From assembly GCA_964619675.1 (NCBI GenBank), contig CAZUEO010000023.1, positions 1-40,012 on the forward strand: a DNA stretch of 40,012 nt. The letters are read 5' to 3'. This DNA comes from JAPLMW01 sp964619675 (GTDB lineage Bacteria; Planctomycetota; Phycisphaerae; Sedimentisphaerales; UBA12454). Positions 31,584-39,196 of the stretch are shown piece after piece. The translations under genes and the position numbers were made by a program. A model generated the notes under the pieces. That model saw only the letters and a list, made by a program, of their open reading frames with translations, searched no databases and was not told where the DNA came from. Every line of letters begins with the position of its first letter. Position 1 is the stretch's first letter.

Positions 31584-33096
31584 TTCGTCTTACTACAACC
31601 CTGTTGCCCTGAATTTTTATGATTTTTACTTTTTTATTCTGTTCGATAAAATCGCCTTCAGCAACGACATCGACGATTGCATCGCCGAATCTTGCTTGTC
31701 CTGCGGGCCTTAGTTTGGTAGTTGCAATTCCCTCATCGCCGACCGTTATTTCACCTGCCTTTTGCGGCGGGGCGGTTAAATCCACCTGCATTACGGGCCC
31801 TTTGTCGGCAGGTGCGAGAGTCAGGCCTTTAAGCGGGCCGGTTTTCGGCAGAAATTTTGCCAATATATATGCCAACACTACAAAGCCCGCGAACCCGAGC
31901 GAGAACGCCCACGCCCCGTTTGACAGAATCCGCCATTGAATATTATCGAAATCGTATCTCGGCCAGGGCAGTTCGTCAGGCCTGTTGGGAACGAGGATTG
32001 CAAAGAGGCTCAGGAGTATGAATAAGATGCCCAGCACACCGGCAACGCCGAAGCCGGGTATTACGAAAATTTCAATCGTCAGCAGTGTAATGCCGATGGC
32101 AAAGACCGCGATTTCCCACCACGTTGCCAAGCCTATGAGGAATCTGCTGCCAAAGATTATCGCGAAGCATATAAGCGCGACAAGGCCGGGCAGGCCTACG
32201 CCGGGCGTTTTTAATTCGATGTAAACGCCGAGTATCCCAATCATAAACAAAATCCCACTGACTGTCGGGTGGTTGAGCATTCTTACGAGCTGTTCGGACC
32301 AGTTCGGTTCCATGCGGATGATTGCCTGTGAAAATTGCACCCCGTCGCGCTTCGCAAGAAATGCAATCGCTTCGTTGACATCGCTTACCACCTCTCTGGC
32401 GATGCCGTATTTCTTTGCCTTTGCAGCGGTCAAAGTCAGGATTTCATTTTCATTGACGACAAGCTCTTTTTTCTTCATGTCGTAGAGCTTTTCATCTGTC
32501 GGCGGTTTTTCATCCTCGTAAAATTTATAGTCGCCTGTTTTGACATTTCTTGCCCGCCAGACTTTTTTGTGCCTGCTCACCATCGCCTCGAGCAGCGCCT
32601 CGGGGTAATTATTGGCCTGTGCTGCTCTTTGAAATGTCGCACGGATAAAACTCTCGGCTTTTTCCCGCTCGACACCCTCAAGTTTACCATCCATCTGAAT
32701 CGGTGCGCAGTCGCCTATGGTGGTGTTCTTCCTCATTATTATGTCCTGGCAGGAAACGCTTATCATCGCCCCTGCGCTGATTGCCTCGGTATTTACATAG
32801 GCAACCGTTTTTGCCTTGTCTGCCAGGTCCAGAATCAGGTATTTTGATATGTCGTCTGCGCTTTTTACCAGGCCGCCGTAGGTGCCGATTTCGAGAATAA
32901 GGTAATTTGCGCCCGCCGTGATGGCCGTATTGCAGCGGCGTTTTATCGAAGAATAAAGGCCGTCGTCGATAAGGTCGGTGCACGTTATTACAGCGGCTTT
33001 TGCCTGCGGCAGGTCGATGACATTGGGCTCGACAGCAATCTTTGCAGCCGCAAGGGAAACCACACATAACACAAAAACGAAGACTTTAATTCGCAT
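31573..33096 (-). CDS. NfeD-like membrane serine protease, long form
   Basis: 507 residues. A signal peptide (MRIKVFVFVLCVVSLAAA) leads to a ClpP/SppA-type periplasmic protease domain (about 30-260) with LEIGTYGG and the nucleophile in EAISAGAMI (Ser 107); the lysine partner region reads TTIGDCAPIQ. Four to five membrane helices follow (about 285-425), then an OB-fold NfeD domain at the C-terminus (EGIATTKLRPAGQARFGD ... KIIKIQGNRVVVRRIE). The family cleaves membrane-associated substrates and works with stomatin/flotillin partners. I see no strong ribosome site; the ATG is set by the signal peptide. It lies 44 bases after the aminotransferase gene. Confidence 0.9.
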   Translation of the reverse strand: MRIKVFVFVLCVVSLAAAKIAVEPNVIDLPQAKAAVITCTDLIDDGLYSSIKRRCNTAITAGANYLILEIGTYGGLVKSADDISKYLILDLADKAKTVAYVNTEAISAGAMISVSCQDIIMRKNTTIGDCAPIQMDGKLEGVEREKAESFIRATFQRAAQANNYPEALLEAMVSRHKKVWRARNVKTGDYKFYEDEKPPTDEKLYDMKKKELVVNENEILTLTAAKAKKYGIAREVVSDVNEAIAFLAKRDGVQFSQAIIRMEPNWSEQLVRMLNHPTVSGILFMIGILGVYIELKTPGVGLPGLVALICFAIIFGSRFLIGLATWWEIAVFAIGITLLTIEIFVIPGFGVAGVLGILFILLSLFAILVPNRPDELPWPRYDFDNIQWRILSNGAWAFSLGFAGFVVLAYILAKFLPKTGPLKGLTLAPADKGPVMQVDLTAPPQKAGEITVGDEGIATTKLRPAGQARFGDAIVDVVAEGDFIEQNKKVKIIKIQGNRVVVRRIED

Positions 33097-33140
33097 AGCG
33101 GGATTTTATCCGCAGCATGGCAGTCAGACAAGAGAAATTA

Positions 33141-34250
33141 TCAGACAAGTTTCCTTAAAATTTCAATGCCTTTTTTAATCCTCTCGTTGGTTGTTGTATA
33201 GCAGAGCCTGAAATGCGTATCTTTTTCACTGAAAACGCAGCCTGGTATAATCAGCACGTTGTTTTTGATTGCCTTTTCGACAAACTCGGTGCCTTTGCCT
33301 GCGGGTGCCTTTACAAAGGCATAGAATGCACCGCCGGGCTTTACCAGCTCAAATTTGTCTTTCAGATCATCATAGGCGATATCTCGCCTGGTTTTATAGC
33401 CTGCTATGAGGTCGCTCGTATCGTAATCCAGGGCGGCAATCGCTGCCTGCTGAAACGGCGATGGTGCACAGACAAAGGTATATTGCTGAATCTTTGTCAT
33501 TTCCTCGATTATCGGCTTTAAATGTTGCGGAGCCGCGACGTACGCAAGCCTCCAGCCGGTCATCGCAAAAGACTTGCTGAAGCCTTTCATTAAAAGCGTA
33601 TTGGAATAAATTGCCGCCATGCTCTCGTACGGAGCGTCGTAACAGTATTTGTCGTATATTTCATCGGACAGAACGAGGATGTCATTTTTTGCGGCAATTT
33701 CAGCAACTGCTTTAAGGTCGTTTTGCGAGTAAACCGCGCCGGTTGGGTTGCAGGGCGAGTTTACGACAATGATTTTTGTCCTGTTTGTGATTTTGTCTGC
33801 GATTTTTTCCGGATGCAGCCCGAAGTCGGGATATGTATCGACAAAGACGCATTTTCCGCCTACCAGGTTTACGAGATGTTTGTACATTACGAAATAAGGG
33901 TCGGGGATTATCACCTCATCGCCCGGATTGATAAGGCTCATAAAGCTCAGCAGTAATGCGCCGCTTACGCCGCTTGCCACTAGTACTGAAGGATTTTCCC
34001 AGGCGAACTGTGAGGTGACTTTCTCTGCGATTTTTTCACGCAGCTCAGGCTCGCCGCCCGTTTGCGTGTATTTGTTTTTGCCCTGCCTTATTGCCTCGAT
34101 GGCGATTTGTTTTAAAGGCTGCGGAACGTCAAAATCAGGCTGGCCGATTGAGAAGTTAATGGGGTCTTTCATTGAAGCGGCGAGATTGAAAACCTTTCTT
34201 ATGCCGCTTGCGTCGATAAGAGCTGTCCTGTCGGCAAGATATTTTTTCAC
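33141..34250 (-). CDS. Aspartate-type class I aminotransferase
   Basis: 369 residues, complete. Family motifs in order: SIGQPDFDVP, YTQTGGEPELREKIA, NSPCNPTGAVYS (Asn binding the cofactor ring), DEIYDKYCYD, and the PLP-binding lysine in GFSKSFAMTGWRLAYV (Lys 226). The C-terminal arginine that binds the alpha-carboxylate is in HFRLCYT. It belongs to the aspartate/aromatic or alanine-type subgroup; the substrate cannot be fixed from sequence. The start is GTG at 34250, matching the family N-terminus (LADRTALIDASGIRKVF). Only 3 bases separate it from the small basic protein gene. Confidence 0.92.
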   Translation of the reverse strand: MKKYLADRTALIDASGIRKVFNLAASMKDPINFSIGQPDFDVPQPLKQIAIEAIRQGKNKYTQTGGEPELREKIAEKVTSQFAWENPSVLVASGVSGALLLSFMSLINPGDEVIIPDPYFVMYKHLVNLVGGKCVFVDTYPDFGLHPEKIADKITNRTKIIVVNSPCNPTGAVYSQNDLKAVAEIAAKNDILVLSDEIYDKYCYDAPYESMAAIYSNTLLMKGFSKSFAMTGWRLAYVAAPQHLKPIIEEMTKIQQYTFVCAPSPFQQAAIAALDYDTSDLIAGYKTRRDIAYDDLKDKFELVKPGGAFYAFVKAPAGKGTEFVEKAIKNNVLIIPGCVFSEKDTHFRLCYTTTNERIKKGIEILRKLV

Positions 34251-34253
34251 GAA

Positions 34254-34634
34254 TTATCTTCTGCCGCCGCCACCCGGTTTACCCTGGCCGGTTGATTTGC
34301 TTGCGGCAGCGGCTTTGCCCGGAGTTGAGGCCTTTCCTGCGGGAGCAGCGGTTTTAGCCGGTGCAGGAGCAGTTTTATCCACTGCGGCTGCTGCGCCGGG
34401 CACTGCGCCGCCGGCAGCCTGGTCCAATACGGCTGCTTCACCTTCTGCTTTGGCTTCAGCTTTCTTTTTGGCTACGGATACTTTTCTATGCGTGACTTTC
34501 GGGAGACCGAGAAGACTATCGCCTTCCTGCCATCGCTCTTCTTCCTTAAGACGCTCAACTCTCTCGCCGCGGGTTAGAACGTTGCGATGTCGTACGAGTG
34601 CGCCTTTTAATTTCAACGAACGGTCAACTGACAT
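34254..34634 (-). CDS. PVC-superphylum small basic protein with long Ala/Pro/Lys tail
   Basis: 126 residues. Residues 1-57 (SLKLKGALVRHRNVLTRGER, then LKEEERWQEGDSLLGLPKV and HRKV) match the small basic protein family found across Planctomycetes, Verrucomicrobia and Chlamydiae, which is about 55-60 residues long and is thought to bind nucleic acid. Here a second half of low complexity (Ala, Gly, Lys, Pro, Gln), resembling histone H1-like tails, roughly doubles the length. GGGAG precedes the ATG. It is the best taxonomic marker in the window. Confidence 0.85.
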   Translation of the reverse strand: MSVDRSLKLKGALVRHRNVLTRGERVERLKEEERWQEGDSLLGLPKVTHRKVSVAKKKAEAKAEGEAAVLDQAAGGAVPGAAAAVDKTAPAPAKTAAPAGKASTPGKAAAASKSTGQGKPGGGGRR

Positions 34635-34655
34635 ATATCACTCCCTATTTAAAAA

Positions 34656-34669
34656 TTGAAGATTGAAAA
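34656..34669. repeat. 14-bp AT-rich repeat, inverted single copy
   Basis: TTGAAGATTGAAAA is the exact reverse complement of the unit at 29355-29382 and 31556-31583. It lies in the 84-base AT-rich gap upstream of the small basic protein gene. Confidence 0.8.
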
Positions 34670-34718
34670 TTTAAAAATTGACATATTCATAATATTCACA
34701 AAATTTTAAATATTAAAT

Positions 34719-35435
34719 TTAGTTCACTTTCATTCCGTAAGCGTCCTGAAACGGTTTTGCTCCGAAAGGCTCAAAACCGCTGCCGGCAGGCGGCTTATAG
34801 CCGGCGCCTATGGAAATAATCTTTTTTTTCATTTCAGCTCCGTCGTTGCCTGCCTTTTGCGGGCTATCGAAGCGTTCCTGCGTAACGAGAAGCCAGCGGG
34901 TGCCTTTCTTTATAATCTCAGTTGCTATACCGAATCCTGCGAAATACTGTTTTACCGGCTCCAGATGGCTGCTTAGCTGATGGCTGGCGATGACAATTAT
35001 ATGGTCTCCCATTGGCTCAACCATTTTTGGCCGCTCAGCCGTTGTTGCAGGGGCGCTCTCAACCGTCTTTGGTTGCGGCATAACCTTTTCTACCGCAATA
35101 GCTGCTGACTGGTTTTGAACTTTTGATTTTGAATTTTTAATTTCTGTTATCTGGCCCAGCCTGAAAAAGACCAGAAGTATCGCTGCCAGCGCCAGCAGTC
35201 CTATCGCCGTTACCTGCCAGGAAAAACACAGCTCTATCCTGTCGGGATATAATCTTATTGTTTTGGGCCTTGTGCTCCAGACAGCACCGGCCTGCGGTTT
35301 TTCGCCCGTCGTCTGCGGCTGGCCGCTTGTCCTGCCTGAAACCGCAATTGTCGATAACGCCTTTTCCTGGGCAGACTTAAAGCGCGCTTTGTTGACAAGC
35401 TCGTAAAGTGCGATTCGTCTGCCGGTTTTTGCCAT
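34719..35435 (-). CDS. Single-pass membrane protein with a SPOR-like C-terminal domain
   Basis: 238 residues. A cytoplasmic N-terminus (about 1-72) precedes one membrane helix (VTAIGLLALAAILLVFFRLG). A linker with low-complexity segments leads to a C-terminal domain (about 142-205: GDHIIVIASHQLSSHLEPVKQYFAGFGIATEIIKKGTRWLLVT in parts) that has the beta-alpha-beta pattern of SPOR domains, which bind denuded peptidoglycan. The assignment is tentative. The linker stretch TEIKNSKSKVQNQ is encoded by an AT-rich repeat-like segment (35111-35144). It starts the minus-strand series, divergently from rpmF. Confidence 0.6.
   Translation of the reverse strand: MAKTGRRIALYELVNKARFKSAQEKALSTIAVSGRTSGQPQTTGEKPQAGAVWSTRPKTIRLYPDRIELCFSWQVTAIGLLALAAILLVFFRLGQITEIKNSKSKVQNQSAAIAVEKVMPQPKTVESAPATTAERPKMVEPMGDHIIVIASHQLSSHLEPVKQYFAGFGIATEIIKKGTRWLLVTQERFDSPQKAGNDGAEMKKKIISIGAGYKPPAGSGFEPFGAKPFQDAYGMKVN
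35111..35144. repeat. AT-rich repeat-like segment inside a coding sequence
   Basis: The segment is made of the related words GGTTTTGAAC, TTTTGATTTT and GAATTTTTAA, and is much more AT-rich than the rest of the gene. Read on the minus strand it encodes EIKNSKSKVQNQ just after the membrane helix. It looks like an intergenic repeat that entered the reading frame. Confidence 0.5.
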
Positions 35436-35463
35436 CTTTTTTCAGAAAAAGGCTTAACTCGTT

Positions 35464-35484
35464 AAATACCAAATACTAAATACC
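35464..35484. repeat. Three tandem 7-bp units
   Basis: AAATACC, AAATACT and AAATACC follow each other in the spacer between the divergent SPOR-like and rpmF genes. It lies 34 bases upstream of the rpmF -35 box. Confidence 0.6.
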
Positions 35485-35517
35485 AGATAAGCCGTTTCGT
35501 TTCAACTATAAATTTTC

Positions 35518-35546
35518 TTGACAGCAGGAGCAAAGTAAACTATTAA
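35518..35546 (+). promoter_or_regulatory. Sigma-70-type promoter of the rpmF-plsX-fabH operon
   Basis: TTGACA (35518-35523) and TATTAA (35541-35546) are separated by exactly 17 bases, close to the ideal housekeeping promoter. Transcription would begin near 35553, giving a leader of about 78 bases. This is the clearest plus-strand promoter in the window. Confidence 0.7.
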
Positions 35547-35630
35547 AGTACTTTTAGAACCGGATTATCAGATGTAATATTTTAGACCTTTGGTATCCGT
35601 TTTTTTCTTTTGAGTTTTTGGAGATAATTG

Positions 35631-35822
35631 ATGTTACCGGTAAAAAAGACGAGCAAAAGAAGGACAAGGACACGCAGAAGCCATCAGGCGCTGAAGGCGG
35701 TAAACTATTCTATATGCAAAAAGTGTGAAAGTCCGAAACTGCCGCACGCTGCCTGTGATAACTGCGGATACCTCAATTCCAAAATCACACTCAAGCTTGC
35801 CAAAAAAGAGGAGTCGAGCTGA
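35631..35822 (+). CDS. rpmF: 50S ribosomal protein L32
   Basis: 63 residues. VKKTSKRRTRTRRSHQALKA is the conserved basic N-terminus, and the zinc ribbon is present as CKKC and CDNCG. The start is ATG 35631 with GGAG 7 bases upstream; a TTG just before it is less likely. As in many bacteria, it leads the plsX-fabH operon, which links ribosome and membrane lipid synthesis. The next start is 2 bases after its stop. Confidence 0.96.
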   Translation: MLPVKKTSKRRTRTRRSHQALKAVNYSICKKCESPKLPHAACDNCGYLNSKITLKLAKKEESS

Positions 35823-35824
35823 CG

Positions 35825-36841
35825 ATGAGGATTGCCATTGACGCCATGGGAGGCGATTTTGCTCCGGACGAGATCCTGGCCGGCGCCATTGAGTCGATAC
35901 AGTATCTCGATAAGACAGACAGTATAATTCTTGTCGGTCCTGCTGAAGTTATTAAAACCAAACTTGGTGCAAATCTTGATAAATACACCGATGTTTTCAA
36001 AATTGTAGATGCTCCTGAAGTTATCGGTATGGACGAGTCGCCCATTGATGCCATCAGGAAAAAGCGCCACAGCTCCATATCGGTTATGGTCAAGCTCGCT
36101 TCGGACGGCCAGGCCGATGGCGTTATCTCCGCGGGCAACACGGGCGCCTGCGTCGCCGCCTGCCAGATGAGAATGCGGAACATCGAAGGCGTCAACCGCC
36201 CCGGAATCGCCGTCGTCTTCCCGACTTTCGAAGGGCCTGTTACTATGTGCGATGTCGGCGCAAATATCGCCTGCAAGCCCGTTAACTTTTATCAGTATGC
36301 AATAATGTCCTGTATGTATTCGAAATATCTGCTCGGCATCGAAAACCCGCGAGTCGGAATTATGAGTATCGGTGAAGAGGATGCCAAGGGAAATGAAATC
36401 GTAAAAAAAGCGAGAGAGCTTATAAAAAGCGACCCGAAAATAAATTTTATCGGTAATATCGAAGGTCGTGACATATTCAAGGGCAAATGCGACGTCGCGA
36501 TATGCGATGGCTTTGTCGGCAACGTCGTGCTTAAGCTTACCGAGGGTCTTGTTGACGGTCTGTTCAAGCTTATAAAGAATGAGCTTATGCAGGAGTCGGT
36601 GGACCTTGCGTTAAAATTCAAACCCATAGTGCTGCGGATGTACCAGAAATATGATTATAATGAGTATGGCGGCGCGCTGCTTTTGGGCGTAAACGGAACA
36701 TCTGTCGTCTGTCATGGCGCAAGCAAGGCCGGGACAATTAAAAATGCCATAATGTCCTGCCGAAAATTTTACAATCAAAAAATTAACGAAAAAGTAAAAG
36801 AATATCTGTCAACTACAGTGGTCAGGGGCACGGATGAATAA
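35825..36841 (+). CDS. plsX: Phosphate acyltransferase PlsX
   Basis: 338 residues, complete. IAIDAMGGDFAPDEI at the N-terminus, SAGNTGACVAACQMRM, IAVVFPTFEGPVTMCDVGAN, and CDGFVGNVVLKLTEGL are family motifs. PlsX converts acyl-ACP and phosphate into acyl-phosphate, the donor for phospholipid synthesis at the membrane surface. GAGGAG precedes the ATG. It overlaps fabH by 8 bases, which implies coupled translation. Confidence 0.97.
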   Translation: MRIAIDAMGGDFAPDEILAGAIESIQYLDKTDSIILVGPAEVIKTKLGANLDKYTDVFKIVDAPEVIGMDESPIDAIRKKRHSSISVMVKLASDGQADGVISAGNTGACVAACQMRMRNIEGVNRPGIAVVFPTFEGPVTMCDVGANIACKPVNFYQYAIMSCMYSKYLLGIENPRVGIMSIGEEDAKGNEIVKKARELIKSDPKINFIGNIEGRDIFKGKCDVAICDGFVGNVVLKLTEGLVDGLFKLIKNELMQESVDLALKFKPIVLRMYQKYDYNEYGGALLLGVNGTSVVCHGASKAGTIKNAIMSCRKFYNQKINEKVKEYLSTTVVRGTDE

Positions 36842-37847
36842 AACAAAAACAACAGATTGTGCCTTCAGTGCCGTTATTGCAGGCACTGGAAGTTGCATGC
36901 CCGAAAAACAGCTTACAAATGATGACCTCACGAAGATGGTCGAAACGAGCGATGAATGGATTACAACACGAACAGGTATAAAGGTTCGTCGTATAGCGGC
37001 TGAAAATCAGACAACCGCATCCCTGTCAGCCGAGGCTGCTAAAAAAGCCCTTCAGCAGGCCAATGTATCTGCCGAAGATGTCGAATTAATTATCGTCGCA
37101 ACGGTAACGCCTGAGATGGTTTTTCCCGCGACGGCCTGCTTTGTACAGGAGCAGCTCGGCGCAAAAAAAGCCTGGGCGTTTGACCTCTCTGCCGCCTGCA
37201 GCGGCTTTGTTTATGCGCTGAGCATCGCGCAGTATTTTGTAATAGCAGGCAAATACGACAACGTCCTTGTCATCGGGGCGGAGACCTTGAGCAAAATTAC
37301 CGATTACAAGGACAGGAAAAGCTGCATCCTCTTTGGCGACGGCGCAGGTGCGGCTTTGGTAAAGAAGGGCGGTTTAAACGGCTCGAGAGGAATCTTTTAC
37401 AGCACTTCCGGCTCCGATGGCACAGGCTGGTCTTCGCTTAACTGCCCGGCTTATGGAAGCAAATATCCCGTTGACAAACCGCTCGAAAATCCCAGTTATA
37501 TCTATGTGCAGATTAACGGCAGGGAGGTTTATCAGCTCGCTGTCAGAAAAATTATTGAAACCATTGAGGATTGCCTGACAAATTGCAATCTGTCTGCCGA
37601 TGATATAAATTTATTCATTCCTCATCAGATGAATGCCCGGATAATCGAGTCTGTTGCCAAGAGGCTGCAATTGCCTGATGAAAAGGTATTTTTAAATATC
37701 GACAAGTACGGCAACACTTCAGCGGCCTCGATACCCATTGCGCTGGACGAATGCGTCAGGGGCGGTCGCGTTAAGAAGGGCGATATTGTCCTGCTGGTCG
37801 CTTTTGGCGGCGGCTTGACCTGGGGCGCAAACGTAATTGAATTTTGA
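36834..37847 (+). CDS. fabH: 3-oxoacyl-ACP synthase III
   Basis: 337 residues, complete. The catalytic triad is intact: Cys 122 in LSAACSGF, His 264 in PHQMN and Asn 294 in YGNTSAAS. TSDEWITTRTGIKVRRIA near the N-terminus and VAFGGGLTWGA at the end are family signatures. FabH condenses acetyl-CoA (or another starter) with malonyl-ACP to begin fatty acid synthesis. With plsX and rpmF it forms a standard operon. No terminator was found right after the stop. Confidence 0.97.
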   Translation: MNKTKTTDCAFSAVIAGTGSCMPEKQLTNDDLTKMVETSDEWITTRTGIKVRRIAAENQTTASLSAEAAKKALQQANVSAEDVELIIVATVTPEMVFPATACFVQEQLGAKKAWAFDLSAACSGFVYALSIAQYFVIAGKYDNVLVIGAETLSKITDYKDRKSCILFGDGAGAALVKKGGLNGSRGIFYSTSGSDGTGWSSLNCPAYGSKYPVDKPLENPSYIYVQINGREVYQLAVRKIIETIEDCLTNCNLSADDINLFIPHQMNARIIESVAKRLQLPDEKVFLNIDKYGNTSAASIPIALDECVRGGRVKKGDIVLLVAFGGGLTWGANVIEF

Positions 37848-37849
37848 AA

Positions 37850-38171
37850 AGTTTTTCAGGAGTGATAACAAATCCTTATCGCCTGCTGCGTCAAATGTTT
37901 GGTTCATCGTATTCGGCTCGCCATGTGTTCCTAATATGCCATCCGCATCGTCGAGCACCATTACCACCCCCGCAGGCAGACTAACCGCCTCTATCCCGGC
38001 TACGTAGTCATAATCAGCTTCCGGCATATAATAAACCGTCCCGCGATGAACAATCCTTACCTCATAACGCCTGCCCGCCCTGAATTATCTGATGATTTTC
38101 CATTCTGTCTGCTCGCTCATCCACTTGCGGCATAACTCAATTTCGTCCTGCCCGGCCGGGATATTCTGAAC
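37850..38171 (-). pseudogene. Decayed coding remnant, family unknown
   Basis: On the minus strand one frame reads VQNIPAGQDEIELCRKW, then MSEQTEWKIIR, an in-frame TAA (38087-38085), then YEVRIVHRGTVYYMPEADYD and VAGIEAVSLPAGVVMVL until it enters the end of fabH. The residue mix looks like a real protein on both sides of the stop, and there is no credible start. I read it as the C-terminal remains of an older gene. It covers most of the 337-base gap after fabH, in which I see no other feature. A short real gene starting at ATG 38027 is the alternative. Confidence 0.35.
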
Positions 38172-38184
38172 TTTTTGCTTACTC

Positions 38185-39183
38185 TTACTTTGGCAACGTA
38201 AATATAATTTCTTTATTTAACCAATATTGTGGGTAAGGATGAACAATTATTCTGTTTTTGTCTTTGGCCCATTGGAGGCTTTTTACACCAAACCTGCAGG
38301 GCCTTTTTTCTAATTCTTTCTTGGTAACATCCAGCATTATGTCCCACTTTATAAGGGCATTTACATCAATAAACTTGCGGAATATTGCAGGGTTTTCCAC
38401 CCCATTACTTAAATCAATCTGAACCAAATGATTTGTCTGCTCATCCCTGTTAAAGACGAAAAATACCAGTTGCTTCTCATCATCCGACCAAAGAAAAGGG
38501 GATAAAACGCCGTATTCATCATCTAAATTCACATCATAAGCCTTTAAATCTATTGTGCCATCGCCTAAGGAGTTGGGGTCGCTTGCGGCAAAATATGCAT
38601 TTGCCTCAGGAAATATAGGAAGTCCGGCATTTCGATATGAATATTCCGTCACTGTCGGGAATCGATTTGAAGCCTGTGTTCCTGTAATGTCATAAATCAA
38701 AACTATGGATTTCCGCAAATTCATAGGGCCTAACCTTGGATGCCAGGTCTTATAAACTAAGAAACGTTTAGAGGGTGAAATTGAACAACCATAAGCCCAA
38801 ATGTTATCCTGTACTTTTCCTTCGTTGATGTTGATAATTGTCATATTGCCCCCACTCCCGGGCAACTCACCTATAAGTAACCCTCTGTTTCCCGCACAGA
38901 ACTCAAAGCTATTGATTTTGCGAAGATGGGTAGTAAAAGTAAACTCTGTTGCTTTACCACTGCTTTTGTCTTCTATTCTGATAATCAATTCTCGATTAAT
39001 CTCTCGGGCAACTGGCGTTTTGGACAGATCAGGAACTTCCGAGACGGTCACTATTACCCTATCATTTTCAACTGTAAGATGTACAATAGGCTCTGCCCCC
39101 AACAAATTACAGGTAAGCAGTAGCGTAAAACCTATAACTAATTTGGCGCGTTCTGCCTTTTTTAATTTACTTGTCCGAAACAT
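38185..39183 (-). CDS. Secreted protein of unknown function, possibly beta-propeller-like
   Basis: 332 residues. A basic start and the stretch LVIGFTLLLTCNLLGA form a signal peptide with likely cleavage before EPIVHL. The mature part is beta-rich and includes segments such as WAYGCSISPSKRFLVYKTW, PFLWSDDEKQLVFFVF and SLQWAKDKNRIIVHPYP, spaced like the blades of TolB/WD-type propellers, but no firm family is recognised. ATG 39183 has GGGAG 9 bases upstream; a TTG 21 bases earlier is less likely. The upstream gene ends at 39197, so the two are probably co-transcribed. Confidence 0.7.
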   Translation of the reverse strand: MFRTSKLKKAERAKLVIGFTLLLTCNLLGAEPIVHLTVENDRVIVTVSEVPDLSKTPVAREINRELIIRIEDKSSGKATEFTFTTHLRKINSFEFCAGNRGLLIGELPGSGGNMTIININEGKVQDNIWAYGCSISPSKRFLVYKTWHPRLGPMNLRKSIVLIYDITGTQASNRFPTVTEYSYRNAGLPIFPEANAYFAASDPNSLGDGTIDLKAYDVNLDDEYGVLSPFLWSDDEKQLVFFVFNRDEQTNHLVQIDLSNGVENPAIFRKFIDVNALIKWDIMLDVTKKELEKRPCRFGVKSLQWAKDKNRIIVHPYPQYWLNKEIIFTLPK

Positions 39184-39196
39184 AATTAAAACTCCC

